Assembly: GCF_042477335.2 (NCBI RefSeq)
Contig: NC_091260.1
Location: 49,185,001-49,249,000 of the forward strand
Direction of reading: 5' to 3'
Origin: Ovis canadensis
Lineage: Eukaryota > Chordata > Mammalia > Artiodactyla > Bovidae
Length of the DNA stretch: 64,000 nucleotides
Shown: positions 46,464 to 58,699 of the stretch, one piece after another
How positions within the stretch are numbered: position 1 is the stretch's first letter
Layout: each line of letters begins with the position of its first letter
Notes under the pieces: generated by a model
What the model was told of the DNA's origin: nothing
Database searches by the model: none
What the model saw: the letters and a program-made list of their open reading frames with translations, nothing else
Program-made: the position numbers and the translations under genes

Positions 46464-48057
46464 CTGGAGGAAAGACACAAATCATTACACCAAATCAACC
46501 AGTCTCCACCAACATCCATTTCTGAGTAATCCTGGTTTTGTCTGCCAGTTATAAAGATGGTCTAATGTTTCTGACACAATCAGGAGATTAGAAAAGGTAT
46601 CACCACGACGAGCCCTGCCATGGGTCTGAAAGTCTGAACTCCTCATTCCACGACATGGAGTCTGTATCTCTTCCCAAGTGTGGTGAGACACCACAGAGAG
46701 CATCTGATGAGTGACAGATACGCCAGACCCCAGCCAATGCCACAGTCCCCGCCTGTATCCCCAGCACACACCTCAGTCTTCCCTCCTTCCTGTCTTACCA
46801 CTCACGAGCCCTTGGGAAAGTGCCCCCCATTCCTCCAAAGGAAGCGGTTTACTTAATTACCAAGAGATTCAAATGCTCAGGGCTATGATTGTGGCTGTGG
46901 AGGGCCATCTGTGGAGGTGATGTCCTTGAACGCAGGTAAGGAGTGACTGGACAGGGGACAGGGCGTCAGACAAGGAAGGTGCCTCGATGGGATAATGGTC
47001 TTGAGAGGTGTTGGGGCAGAGGCAGGGCGGAGTGGAACAGGAAGCTGGGAGGAAGGAAGCGCTGCTCAGGAAGGTCAGGTCCCAGTCCTGCAGACTTGGC
47101 TGGGAATAAGATCGCTGCTTATCGGTTCCTATCAATGTTGGGATATTCTCATTGATTCTTGGGAATAGACTAGCTCAGAGGTCCAGTTTCACTAAGAAGT
47201 GGCCAGTGTTTCATCCGATGAAGGGAGAAAAGCAACCATGAGGTCCTTAAATAAAAGACGAAGTAAGAATAAATGCAATTTAATGTTGTTCTTCATAGTG
47301 TAAGATGGCTCTACTGGAAAAGTCCTGACCGTTTTCCTGTCACGTGTCTGTCTAACGAACGTGGCCTGCAGCTGTAGAGTGCATTCAGTAGTGACAAGTG
47401 GAGGAGGCTTTTGGCTAAGGCTTCCCAGAGCCTGGGATAGACAGGAAGAGGTCAAGTGTGCTCTCCCCAGACACGGTCTCAGAGTGGTGAGTGAGGCGCA
47501 GGGTCCATGACACTGACAACTTCGCCACCAGACCAGGTGCGGAGCAATCCTGCTGCGGGTTATTCCCTAGAGATCTGCTTTTCCCAGTCTTGTGTTCAAG
47601 GTTCCTTCCTTCCCTCACTTGCCTTGGATACACTGATTGGTACAAGTCAATCACACGGTTCCATTTCTTTTGCAGTGATTGGTTTAGGGGTAGGTCTGTG
47701 ACCTACTGTTGTCCAATCAGATAAAGGAAATTTATCAGGAGGATTCTAGGAGAGTCTCTTCATTTCAAAGAGAGTCACATGAAAAAAAGGGCTTTTTTTT
47801 TTTTTTTTTACTGCACTGGATATTGCCATGATTTGTAACTCTTTAATGAGTATCTTAGGAACAGCTGTCTTATTACCATAAAGGGTATGATTGTTGCAAA
47901 ATATGCTGAGGATAACAAGGCAGGAAAATGAGTCATTGATAATACAATTGATTCTCTGAATTAATCAACCCAGGATCCAGACTAAGTCTAGACAGTCTGT
48001 TATATGAAATAATATTTACCGTTCATGTTTAAGACATTTTGAGCTGAGTTTTCTGTT

Positions 48058-48286
48058 GTGTGTGTGTGTGCGCTCAGTTGCTTCAGTCATGTCTGACTCC
48101 TTGTGACCCTGCAAACTGTATAGCCAACCAGGCTCCTCTGTCCCGGGAATTCTCCAGGCAAGAATACTGGAGTGGGTTGCCATGCCCCTCTCCAGGGGAT
48201 CTTCCAGACCCAGGGATCAAATTTGGGTCTCTTGTGACTCCTGTATTGACAGGTGGATTCTTTACCACTTGTGTTTCCTGGGAACC
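48058..48286 (-). mobile_element. Bov-tA SINE with 14-bp TSD
   Basis: Antisense copy. It starts with a (TG)n run and gctcagttgcttcagtcatg and ends ccacttgtgtttcctgggaa. The direct repeat ctgagttttctgtt at 48044-48057 and 48287-48300 flanks it exactly. Confidence 0.94.
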
Positions 48287-49012
48287 CTGAGTTTTCTGTT
48301 ACTTGCAGCCAAAAGCATCTAACGGAAACAGACTCTGAACCTGACTTCTATCTGCAGCTTTACACACCTGCACACATAGATGCAATCTATATATATATGC
48401 ACACAGGTGTTATTGAGCTTTCTGCTTTGGAGCTTTGAACCTTCTACTTGAGCCAAACCCTTCTACTCCCCCAGACAACCTGGCGCCCTTCACTAAGCAT
48501 CACCCTCCTGGTTTCTGGGGACTGAACACCCCTCCATCTCTTGGGTGTAAGGACTTGAAGAAGGAAGAGGGTTTCTTTGCTGGGACTCCATTTTGCCTAA
48601 GGCCCACACAAGACAACTTCAATAAACACAACATGGGATTAGAGAAACAAAGCCGGGTCGTCTGGTTTGTGTTCAGAAACACCAGGGACATCCAATGCCC
48701 CAGGAAAATGTCTCTTAACCCTCTTTGTTCCTTGAAAAACCACCAAATTCCACCCTAAGAATTGTGTGCCTTTGGCTTAAAGAGTTGCCTTAGTCTGTGA
48801 CGAGGCAATCAACCTGAGACAATGGAAAATATCCAGATTGGTGCTGGCAGAGGAGTGGGGAGTGGTGCTCTCTAAACTACAAAGAGTAGAGGTGAAGGAA
48901 AAGAAAGAGAAAAGGGCAAACTGAAAGCACCAAAGCCGAGCTTACTAGATTCACCAGAGCCAGTCTTCCCCACGGGGAATAGCCTAATTAGGCGCTTCCA
49001 AACCAGGAGCTT

Positions 49013-49388
49013 TATAAGAACTGTGGTGTTGGAGAAGACTCTTGAGAGTCCCTTGGACTGCAAAGAGATCCAACGTCCATCTCAAAGGAAATCAGTCCTG
49101 AATATTCATTGAAAGGACTGACGCTGAAGCTGAAACTCCAATACTTTGGCCACCTGATGCAAAGAACTGACTCATTTGAAAAGACCCTGATACTGGGAAA
49201 GATTGAAGGCGGGAAGAAAAGGGGATGACAGAGAATGAGATGGTTGGATGGCATCACTGACTCAATGGACATGAGTCTGAGTAAATTCCAGGAGTTGGTG
49301 ATGGACAGGGAGGCCTGGAGTGCTGAAGTACATGGGGTCACAAACAGTCGGACACGACTGAGTGACTGAACTGAACTGAACTGAACTG
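49013..49388 (+). mobile_element. BovB 3' end, with 13-bp TSD
   Basis: Sense copy from gtggtgttggagaagactct through ctgaatattcattgaaagga to a (CTGAA)n tail. The direct repeat aaaccaggagctt at 49000-49012 and 49389-49401 flanks it exactly, giving a clean recent-type insertion. Confidence 0.95.
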
Positions 49389-50058
49389 AAACCAGGAGCT
49401 TGGACTCTGGAGCAGGGCTGGACTCTCAGTCAACAGCAATTAAAAGTCCCAGCTGTGACGTGGGCATCTCTTTAGTGATGCTCTTGTATCCACCTGAAGA
49501 GAGCCAAGAAGCCCCCCACCACCAAATAGGAAAGAGCCTGAAGAGGACAGTGGACCTCACTGATGATGATTCAAAGTAGGACACGGACTTGGAGCTCTCT
49601 GCTTGGTTGGAGCTGTGCCAGAACCCTTCCACAGCTGGCTCTAGGCAGACCATGGCCACAAAGTAGCACGAAGTTGACTCCCCTGCCGGAAATTGCACGC
49701 ATGTAACCCTGGCTTCAGGAACGTTGAGTTCTCACTGCTCCTCAAAGCCTGAGTATCAGAAATCCCAGGGCTGACCATTGTCCCTCTCTCCAGGCCCTTT
49801 GACCAGAAAGGGTCTGGGTTGTTGGTCATGAGGTTGGTTCAAAGGCTACATTTTTGTAGGGGTTTTTTTTGTATGTGTTGTTTTGTTCTAGTTTCTATGT
49901 TTATTTTGTATGTTTTCTTCCCCCTGGGACTACAGCTAAATTCTCCTGCCTTCTTGGAGAATTATCTTCTGGCATGGAAGATAAGGAAAAGCTCTGGGAA
50001 AGATAAAGAGAAACTGACCTCCCAGGAGATAAGGAAAGTGCTCGAGGGGTCTTCTTAC

Positions 50059-50137
50059 CTCTTGAGAATATCTGGATTGTCATATGTCAGGTAACTGCGG
50101 CCGATAAACTGCGGGATCTCAATAGCTTCTGTGATCG
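50059..50137 (-). CDS. EGFLAM: EGFLAM exon, start of LamG3
   Basis: 79 nt after tgttctgtctcag. It begins with 'cg', completing Thr when the microexon is included or Ala when it is skipped. It then encodes [20 protein letters not shown] and PDILK, and ends with two bases of Arg. Donor gtaaga. Confidence 0.96.
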
Positions 50138-51224
50138 CTGAGACAGAACAGAAAACGGAGGTTACGAGCTATGCGGCTCTCTTGACCCCAGCACTCCACC
50201 ACGCGGCAGGAAAAGACAAAGAAAGCCAGCTCCCGGAAATAGGGCATTCATCAACTTGGCAGCCCCTTCCTCTTGGCTGCACAGGCACTTGGCCTGGTTT
50301 GGCATGACCAGGGGCCAGGTTTGGTCCCTCCCTGGGGCTGGCCGTCACCGTTATCTGCCTCAGCCCTACCGAGAAGGCCCTGCAATATACTGAACCTTGA
50401 ATCGTGCCCAGTTATTCCTGGAAGCTAAAGGGCAGGCCCTGGGCCATGTGAGGAGCAGCTGGGGATAGCCCTAGAAGTTCTCCAAGGGAGGCAAACAGTC
50501 CCCCAACAAAATCCACCAGGATTTCTCTATTTGAAACCAAACTGGTCCAGAACCCATTCGGTCACAACCTCAGATATTGGTTAGTAATGGATAAGGCTTT
50601 GACTGTTTTTTGTGAAGCACCTTCTGGTGTTTTATTTCACAAAATTTTTTACCACAGACATACAAAGGAGCAGCAAGTATTGGGGAAGGGGAGGCTTGGG
50701 TGTTCCCATTTTATAGAAAAAAGAAAATGAGGCACATAGTCATACAGGATTTGCCCAAGATTATACAGCTAAGAGAGAAACAGACTATGACCCAAACTCC
50801 GGCCCTCAGCCTACTTTCCAATATTTTAGAAGTGTTTCCTTCTCATTACTTTGTTTTCTTGAGGAATCACCGTCGTCCACACAGTGAGTAAAGGAATAAG
50901 TTAAGTAGTAGCATTTGGTGTCATGAATTAGGGATAATGCAGAGGATTTCTTCTAAAGAGATCACAGCGGCATCACTTTCCTCTTTAGAAAGACAGAGAA
51001 ATGGCAGTTTAGAAAGTTAAGGTAAAATGAATCTCATGTTCAAAGAAATGTGCAAAATGAGAGAAAATAAGCCAGCTTATAAAATAAGTCATAGTTTCAC
51101 AAGATATGTGCTTGGCACAAAGAAGACATTGAACTAAGGACTCTATATCCAGGAGAGAAAAAATGTGTAATTATCGATGCTACAGATGATAGGAGAGTTT
51201 AAACTCAACTTCTACACATTAAAA

Positions 51225-52010
51225 AGAAGGGAGGAAGGAAAGAAAGACAGAAAAGAAGGAAGGAAGAAAGAAAAAAAAAAACCAGTAAAACACAAAACCC
51301 AAGGACATTGCATGTGTGTATGCTCAGTCATGTCTGAACTCTGCAAGCCCATGGGTTGTAGCCCACCAGGCTCCTCTGATTTTCCAGGCAAGAATACTGG
51401 AGTGGGTTGCCATCTCCTCCTCCAGGTATCTTCCCCACTCAGGGATCGAACTCGCCTCTCTGGCGTCTCCTGCATTGGCAGGTGGATTCTTTACCACTGG
51501 GCCACCTGGGAAGCCCATGACGACATTGGGCCCCCAAATAAAAGTTCCTGTGTTGGCAGGTCACCCACAGCATGCTCCTGTATTCTTCATAAAAAGAAAG
51601 AAAAAAAAAGGGAGGAAGGAAAAGAGAAGTTGGGGGAGGGAGAGAGTAAAAGAAAGAAAGAAAAGAAGGGGAGGAAGAGAAGCAAACATTTGTTTGAGGT
51701 AACTATCCGAGAAATTACTTTCATGTCCTCTGAGGCAGCATGGCCCAGGACAAGGGGCTGTCGACCCGGAGGGCGTTTTAGAGTCAGAAGTGAATGGCTC
51801 TTTAATTTCAAATCCTGAGCTGCACCACCCTCTGGTTTAAGTGAGGAGGAGGAGGAGGAAGGAAGAAAAGGAAGCTGAGAGGGAAAAAAAAAAGATGCAA
51901 AATGCCACAAGTAGAAAGTTGGTGGGAAGAGAGAAGAAGAAGGGGAAAGCAGATGTTAGAGGAGGAGAAAAGAAAATGTCAGAGAAGCAAGGGATAAGAA
52001 GGTGTGGGAA
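51225..52010 (+). repeat. purine-rich GA tracts
   Basis: Three blocks of GGAA/GAAA-type sequence, about 51225-51290, 51589-51690 and 51840-52010. They are interrupted by a Bov-tA and a short unique stretch. They account for the Lys/Glu-rich frame on the + strand and the Ser/Phe/Leu-rich frames on the - strand. Confidence 0.8.
51311..51521 (-). mobile_element. Bov-tA SINE with 7-bp TSD
   Basis: Antisense copy, with head end gggccacctgggaagccc at the right. Direct repeat gacattg at 51304-51310 and 51522-51528. Confidence 0.88.
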
Positions 52011-52665
52011 AAAAACAACAACATGAAAACAAACAGCCAAGTGGATGGCAGCCCCAGGCAGGGGATGCAGAGGGGACGAAAAAGCTGTGGCTGGGGGAGA
52101 AGTCCAGGAGAAGCAAAAGTATAGAAAGAAGAGGGTGAGAATGCGGTATAAGAAGCAAGAGTGGGGAAACGCAGGAGGACAGGGGAGCTCGTAGCTGGGC
52201 GAGCAGGCCCTGAATTGCCAGCTGCTGATGCCAGACAGGAGGAGAAGCCGTCCCTCCCAGTCACTCTGGAGTCCCTGCTGAGTTTGGCTCAGCCCCCAGC
52301 AGGGCCCGTCCCTGCTGTTATTGGTCATGGACATGGGTCTGTGGCCAACAGTCATCATTCCCCTGCACCCCTGGAAATGATCAGGACGTGCTCTGCACCT
52401 GGACTCTCAAAGGGCTGTGTGTGTGTGAGCCCCATCCAGCTGCTGACTAAGCCCCCCTAGCTCAGGGCTTCCCAAGACCCAGCCAGGAGACAAGTGTGTT
52501 CCCAGGGCTGGCGATCTCGGTGGGAGGCTGCAACCCCTCTGAGAGGTGTGTCCCCCGTTACCCTCTGAAGGTGGCTGGCCGGCACTGTGCCCACAGCCTG
52601 GCCGGAGCCTGCCCTGGCACCAGCCCAGGGCCGTCCCAGCTTCTCGGAGGACTCACTGTACTTAC

Positions 52666-52689
52666 TGTTGAGGCAGTAGTTCCCACACT
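52666..52689 (-). CDS. EGFLAM: EGFLAM 24-nt microexon
   Basis: Between acceptor ggcatctggcag and donor gtaagt. With g from the previous exon it reads ECGNYCLN, and its last base plus cg gives Thr, so the joined protein is QK-ECGNYCLNT-ITEAIE. The length is a multiple of three and skipping keeps frame (QK-A-ITEAIE). The human gene, from memory, has isoforms of 1017 and 1009 residues that differ by eight residues, which fits this exon. It adds two cysteines between the last EGF module and LamG3. Confidence 0.9.
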
Positions 52690-54535
52690 CTGCCAGATGC
52701 CAGCATGAAACAGAACAGGGCAGGTCAGAATCTCACAGTCACGGTAAAATCCCAATTGCTGTGGCTGCAGATCGCTGGAAAGCGGCCTCGCACAGCCCCT
52801 GGGAAGCCCTGCAGGAACTCACATTCCTCTGAGGGAACGTGAATCCACTCATTCCCCTCGTGAGAAACCGCTGGAAATCTTTTCTCTCAGCATGGTTAGC
52901 ACCAGATCACCCAACACACCTCCGCAGATCTCGGCTTAGTAACTGGGGTGCAAGTGGTGGTGGACCAGGAAGAACACCTCTGGGGCTCCCCTGACCTTGA
53001 ACTGACAATGCCCACTTAACCTAAACCTGGAGAAACACTTCCTGGAGAGTTGCTTACCTTGTCAATGACCACTACCTTTTCTTGGCTCCAGGCTACATGT
53101 GAAAAAATAAGCCAGCCAGCTGCCTCTTTTCTCTCCACAGTGGAAAATATCACCCTAATTCCCACCCCACCCCCTTTACAAGGTTCAGATCTTGTGATTA
53201 ATAAAGAGCAGGGGAACACTCTAGAAATGATACCACTGAACACAAACATGGTGAAAATATACCATGTCATCAGTATATGTGGATAAATATTAATTCCATC
53301 CTAAAACATTACAGTTAGAAGTAACCACCTAGTCCTTTCTAGCCTTTTGCAGTTTGCTTAAATATTGTAAGCACAAGTATATTTTATCCTAACCCTTTAT
53401 ATCTAGTTTCTTCCACACTTTTTTTTTTTTTTTGTCCTGTGGCAAAGGCACTACTCAAAGACAGTTTTTGGTGCTTCCTCACATTTAGACCTAAAAGCTG
53501 GAGACATCTGGTGACAAAATGAATAGCCAGCCTGCAAGCCAGGCAAATTTTCCACTTCAGGGACTTGAAATTCCCAATAGACTATAAAGAGTGGAAGAAA
53601 ACTTGCTGGCTCCTTCACGCAGTCCCAGGACCAGTGAAGGAAGGACCTGGGGTTGTAACCTAGCTTTTCCAGCAGCCAGGACTCCTCCCCACAACCTCCT
53701 GAGCAATGGCAATCCAGTCCCAGGGAACTGGACTGAACTTCCAGGGTGGGCAGCTCTCTCATCCACAGGCAGCACTCTCCCTTGCTGGACAGCTCTGCTT
53801 GGAGCAGCCATCTTGGTCCCATGAAGCTGACTCTGCAGCCACAAAGTACGTAATAGCTAAAAAATCATTTTCTACACTACCAGCCTTCAACTATCTGAAA
53901 AATCAACATCCAGGCTGAATGCCTCCAAATTTTCCATTGGTTAAGGATACACCATCCCAAGAAAAGAAATTCCCTATAGTATGCACAACTTATATGTTTT
54001 ATGAATTTGTGTTTTTTCATACTGAGTATTCTTAAATTACAGCTCATATTTAATGAAGCTACTTTTTTTTTTAATGCTCTGGGACTTCCCCCATCCCCCA
54101 ATCAGACTCAGCAATTTGATATGAATTTACTAAATACATTGTGAAGTGCCTAGAATGTGGTTAATCATTATGAGTCAGACAGGTTCCCATCTTTGAGGAC
54201 TGTGCATCCCTGACAAATGTGTGACCTAAGCCAGTGGCTTTTGGTGTTGGTAGTGAGTGGAACTTCAGCTGCTGCAGAGAAACACTCCCATCTAGTGGCC
54301 TGAAGGGTCCTGCACCGTCTGAGTCAGAACTTCTCAGTAATCTGGGAAGGGAAGGGAAGGGGGTACTATCAGAGCTCAGTCCTTTCCCAAGTGACCTGTC
54401 TGCCATGGGCTGGGGGAAACCCTGGAGGAACCAGCTGCATCCTACACCCTTGTCTTAGACACTCAGAACATATCCAAGGCTCTGAGAAGACCCTCAGAAG
54501 AAGCGATGGTTTACTCAGGATTACGCAGTCTTATT

Positions 54536-54733
54536 TGAGGCTCAGATGGTAAAGAATCTGCCTACAGTGCAGGAGACCTGGGTTTGATCCCCAGATTGGG
54601 GAGATTCCCCTGGAGAAGGGAGTGGCAACCCACTCCAGTATTCTGGCTTGGAGAATTCCATGGACAGAGGAGCCTGGCAGGCTACAGCCCATGGAGTCCC
54701 AAAGAGTCAGACATGACAGAGCAACTCACTTTA
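54536..54733 (+). mobile_element. Bov-tA SINE
   Basis: Sense copy beginning gaggctcagatggtaaagaa (the first bases of the head are missing) and ending gacatgacagagcaactcac. Confidence 0.9.
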
Positions 54734-57203
54734 TTAGACCACAGAACCCCCGTCCCATTCTGCGCATGTGAATGTTATGTTGTCTGTCTCTCTGTGTGAG
54801 CACAAAACAGCCATCAGTATTCTTTAGAACTTAAATTTTCACCTGTGCTTTGTGAAACTCTGCTTTCCCTTGTTAGTAACTTAGATACAAGAGCTCTTAA
54901 TGGCCTGGGACACAAAATGGGCTAATTTGGATGAGAGTAGAGAGAAAGAAGAAAGAAATCTCTAAGGATGGGGAGTACTGGCTTTCTGACACCCCTCTGG
55001 TGAGATGAGAAAGGGACCTCAGGACTGGGCTGCAGCATGGGGTGCTGAGGTTTGTGGTAGAAGGCACACAAGGGTGAGAGCTCCAGATGGAAGGTGAGGG
55101 GACCACCGCGCATTATGGTTTCTGCTGGTATCTGAAGTTGTGCCTTCTGGCTTCTCTAGCCCCAGCTGGGGACACAGAGGCTCACTTTCCTGCAGCTCCG
55201 TGGCAGCCTGGTGCCCACCACCATCTGGGCTCAGACTCTGCTCCAGCCTCTGATGCCACAGAGACAAAGGGTGGGACAAGGCTCCCAAGACCCTCTTAAT
55301 GGTCTGATGGTCTGAGAGCCCGGAATCCCCCCAGCCCTAGCCCTCCCGTACCACCAAGAATTGAGAACAAGTGTCTAGTCTCCCAAGTAGGGCCCCAGTG
55401 GAACTCCTCACGGAGGAAGGTAGAGAGAACCAGACTCACTGAACATCCCCAGAACGAACTTCCTGCTGGAGAAGGTGCCCCTTGGTATGGACTGAGTGAG
55501 GCCTGGTGTTGGGGGTTTCTCCGACATGCTGCACACTGCAAAAGGGTGGTTTAACATCTGTGGGAGACACTAGGGAACACGTTTGTGCTTTTGAAGCATG
55601 ATCTGTTCATCATGGAGGGGAAAGCTTGTAAATATATAAGGGTAAGAAGCATCTTATTGGATCAGGTGGGATTCTCTTTGATAACCAGGGATGGCTCCTA
55701 ACCAGTCTTTGTCTTTCCCACTAAGAATATATCCCAACTTTTAGACTGTTCTTTTGCTTCTCTGTGGAACAGTATAATTTGCCAGCTCTCTTTCCTTTCT
55801 TTCTGACACTTATCCAAGCTTACTAAACAATCACAGCAGTCTGTATGGTAACTGTGTACCTCTATGTGCCTGCTGGGGCCTGAAAACTTGTCCTTAACAG
55901 CCCTAACCTGTACCCACAGTTCCGTTAATCCTCCCAAGCCATATAGCAGGAGAAGAAATTACATGATACAGGCCATGCCTCCTATGTATGAATCTTCCTA
56001 GGACTGACAACAATTGCCCTTTTGCCAGAAATGCCCTATTTCAAAGCACGAGGAAATGCTGATACAATGTGAAAGCAGCTGATGCTCTGAGTTTTAGTCT
56101 TGGTTGCAGCCTAGGATGTTGCAGAAAAAAGGGGTCTAAATGCCACCTAGACCACCCCAACACTGCCACTGCCCAATCTCTTGGATCTTGCCAGAAGGCC
56201 CAGGCCCTCATCAGCGATCTGACTTTCATTTTGGAGAAGGGTATTTCTCATTGAACCTGAACCTATAGTTGCAAAGCTCTTTACATCTATATGGTTAATG
56301 TTCTGTAACAGGAAACAAGGGTTACCAAGATACCAATTATCTTTTCTTTCTATTTAATTCCAGAAGCTAAATGTTCATTTCATCCTGGACTTTATATATT
56401 GACCCTTAGTGTTAGCATCTAAGGCAAGAGCAACCTTGCATTTGCCTGTGATAAAACAGGAGACTTAGGAGATTCAAATGCTGATGTGTGAAATCAGGAT
56501 CCAATTTTCTGAATGAACAGGCCACTCTTGAGCTAAATCTCTCCAAGTACCTGCTGTTAGCTAAACAGTGATTTCCTTGTTAGCTTTATAATCAGGATCA
56601 TTCACAAATGGCTCAGTTCCTCTTCTTTAGGGGTTCATCACCAGAGTGAGCTACATTTGTAAACTTATTTCATATGATTTGCCATGAGGGTTTCACAATT
56701 CATTTCAATATAATACTACTTAAGCTTCCAACTGGCTAATTGGCATCTTTCATATTTTCCAAGACTGCTGCAAAACAACTTCTCCTAGCACTCCATATAC
56801 TGAAATATCTACCTGTAGTCTACAGTTTTCCTCTAAGCCCTACTTCTGAGAACAATCAAAAACCTAGGGAAAAAAAAGGAAAGAGAGAGAGAGCAGTGCC
56901 TCACTCAGGACTGCTGCCTTCTTGCCTTCAGGCCTGTCTGCCTTTTTTAATTAGTTCCTGGAGAGGTGAGGCCTCCCTGACATTCTAAAGAGAAGGTCCA
57001 TATGGCTCACCATGATGCAGCTCCATGACATGGGTCTCTTCTAGACCCACCCTGGCCTCTGCCTCCCTTGAGCAGATGTGGAAAACAGTCCAGCAGGACC
57101 TGCGATCTGGATCTGCTCTGCTTTCAGACAAGGGCAAGTTGGAAGTTAAGTGCTCACAGCACCTGCTGGTGGATTTTATTTTTCTCACCAAGAATAATAA
57201 TGG

Positions 57204-57459
57204 CTTCTTGTTGTTGCTCAGTTGCTCAGTCATGCCCAACTCTTTGTGACCCCATGGATTGCAGCACACCAGGCTTCCCTGTCCTTCACCATCTCCCAGA
57301 GCTTGCTCAAACTCATGTCCATGGAGTTGGTGATGCCATCTGTCTCATCCTCTGCCACCCCCTTCTCTTCCTGCCCTCAATCTTCCCCAGCATCAGGGTC
57401 TTTTCCAGTGAGTTGGCTCTTTGAATCAGGTGGCCTAAGTATTGCAGCTTCAGCATCAG
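57204..57459 (-). mobile_element. BovB 3' end fragment with 7-bp TSD
   Basis: Antisense: ttgctcagttgctcagtcat, tccagagcttgct-like segment, gccatctgtctcatcctctg, and ttccccagcatcagggtctt. Direct repeat ataatgg at 57197-57203 and 57460-57466. Confidence 0.8.
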
Positions 57460-58049
57460 ATAATGGATAATGGGTGCTATTGTTACTTAGTAGGTATTCT
57501 CCTGAGAAATATGAGTACTGCCTCATTCCTCTTCTAAAGAATACACATTGCCTTATGTAATCTACACTACCATTCTCTGAGTTAAACAATATCGCTGTAT
57601 TATTCTCACTTTACAGATGAAGAAACTGAGGTACTGAGGAAACATATATAGCATGGAAAACAGCAGTCTGCAGAAGGTTGTTCATATTCTAGCTTGTAGC
57701 AACTAATGTGCAAGTCATATTGTGCCATATTTGGCAAGAGTTCCCTTTGTAGCATTCACAGGTAGGAGTAAAAAATATTTTGTCAAAATATTTATCAGTC
57801 TATAAAGCCCAGGCATTCACCTGTCAGGATAGGCTCTGGAAGAGGCTCAGATCAGGGGTCCTGGAAACCACTCCCGCCCCCAATATTATGAATTAACCCT
57901 TTGATTCTAGACCATGGGGCAATTCTCAGAGAAGGAGCCATAGTAGCTGTGATGGGGAGCTATTTACTTACTCTTTACAGAAGTATTTCAGCATTTTAAT
58001 TCTTATTAAATAGTTAAAGTCGTTTATATATACATATAATTAATCATCT

Positions 58050-58083
58050 GGGTTTCCCTGGTGCCTCAGCTGGTAAAGAATCA
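58050..58083 (+). mobile_element. scrap of Bov-tA head
   Basis: Only ggtttccctggtgcctcagc plus tggtaaagaatc is present. The rest of the SINE is missing downstream. Confidence 0.7.
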
Positions 58084-58227
58084 TCTAATATGCTGTTGAC
58101 ATCATTAATAAAAATAAACAGTGTGGCTGTCTCAGGGTAATCAACTCGTCCTTTAAGAGTGGCAGTCTCCCAAACAGCGTGTCCCTTCCCTCTGCTCCAG
58201 GAAGCAGTTCCCCAGCACACGTGCGTG

Positions 58228-58252
58228 CACACACACACACACACACACACAC
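58228..58252 (+). repeat. (CA)n microsatellite next to an EGFLAM splice donor
   Basis: Twelve and a half CA units. On the transcript strand this is (UG)n starting at intron position +8 after donor gtacacc. Confidence 0.95.
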
Positions 58253-58259
58253 GGTGTAC

Positions 58260-58440
58260 CTTTCTGGCAATGCAGCCCCTCGAAGCCCAAGGGGCAGTCA
58301 CACTCATAGCCCTCCTTCCTGGGTCGGCAGCTGCCCCCATGGGCACAGGGGGACCCCACGCAGGGGTGGGCTGCATTCTCCACGTTCACGCCCCACGTGA
58401 AGTCATGCTTCATGTGGATGGTCCGGTCATTCAGGATGAT
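58260..58440 (-). CDS. EGFLAM: EGFLAM exon, end of LamG2 plus third EGF module
   Basis: 181 nt after tgttttctttcctaag. It encodes [20 protein letters not shown], then [20 protein letters not shown] and [20 protein letters not shown]. The six-cysteine EGF pattern (CVGSPC, GGSC, ECDC, LHC) is complete. It ends with one base (g) before a weak donor, gtacac. Confidence 0.97.
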
Positions 58441-58699
58441 CTTAGGAAAGAAAACATAAAGAAATTCAGGGATTCAGAAACCAGCTCTGGAGTCTTCTAC
58501 AGCTTCCCTCAGCACACCAACCTGAACTACGCTTGGGGTTGGGGGGAGCTTTAAAAATAAAAAGAGAAAGTCTGGTTACTGCTTTCAGAGTTCTGTGAAT
58601 GACTCAGGAGTGGAAGTGACTGCATTTGGTGCTTGGGAGAACCTGCATCAGGTACAAGAGTAAACAAGCAGCTTCCTCTGGTTCTGGACAACCTGGCCA

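Larger units (their letters stand above)
46464..50058 (-). other. EGFLAM intron
   Basis: 3.6 kb with a T-run at about 47793-47810, a Bov-tA (48058-48286) and a BovB 3' end (49013-49388). No exon was recognised. Confidence 0.75.
50138..52665 (-). other. EGFLAM intron
   Basis: 2.5 kb with an antisense MIR-like patch (about 50640-50800, including gcccaagattatacagct), a Bov-tA (51311-51521) and long purine-rich tracts between 51220 and 52010. Confidence 0.7.
52690..58259 (-). other. EGFLAM intron
   Basis: 5.6 kb with a T-run near 53419-53433, a Bov-tA (54536-54733), a BovB 3' end (57204-57459) and a scrap of SINE head (58050-58083). A (TG)n tract adjoins the donor site. Frames on both strands at 53451-53844 are incidental. 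Confidence 0.75.

Noticed and set aside
51177..52358. Lys/Glu-rich frame of 213 codons and Ser/Phe-rich opposite frames
   Set aside because: Produced by purine-rich tracts and a Bov-tA in an EGFLAM intron.
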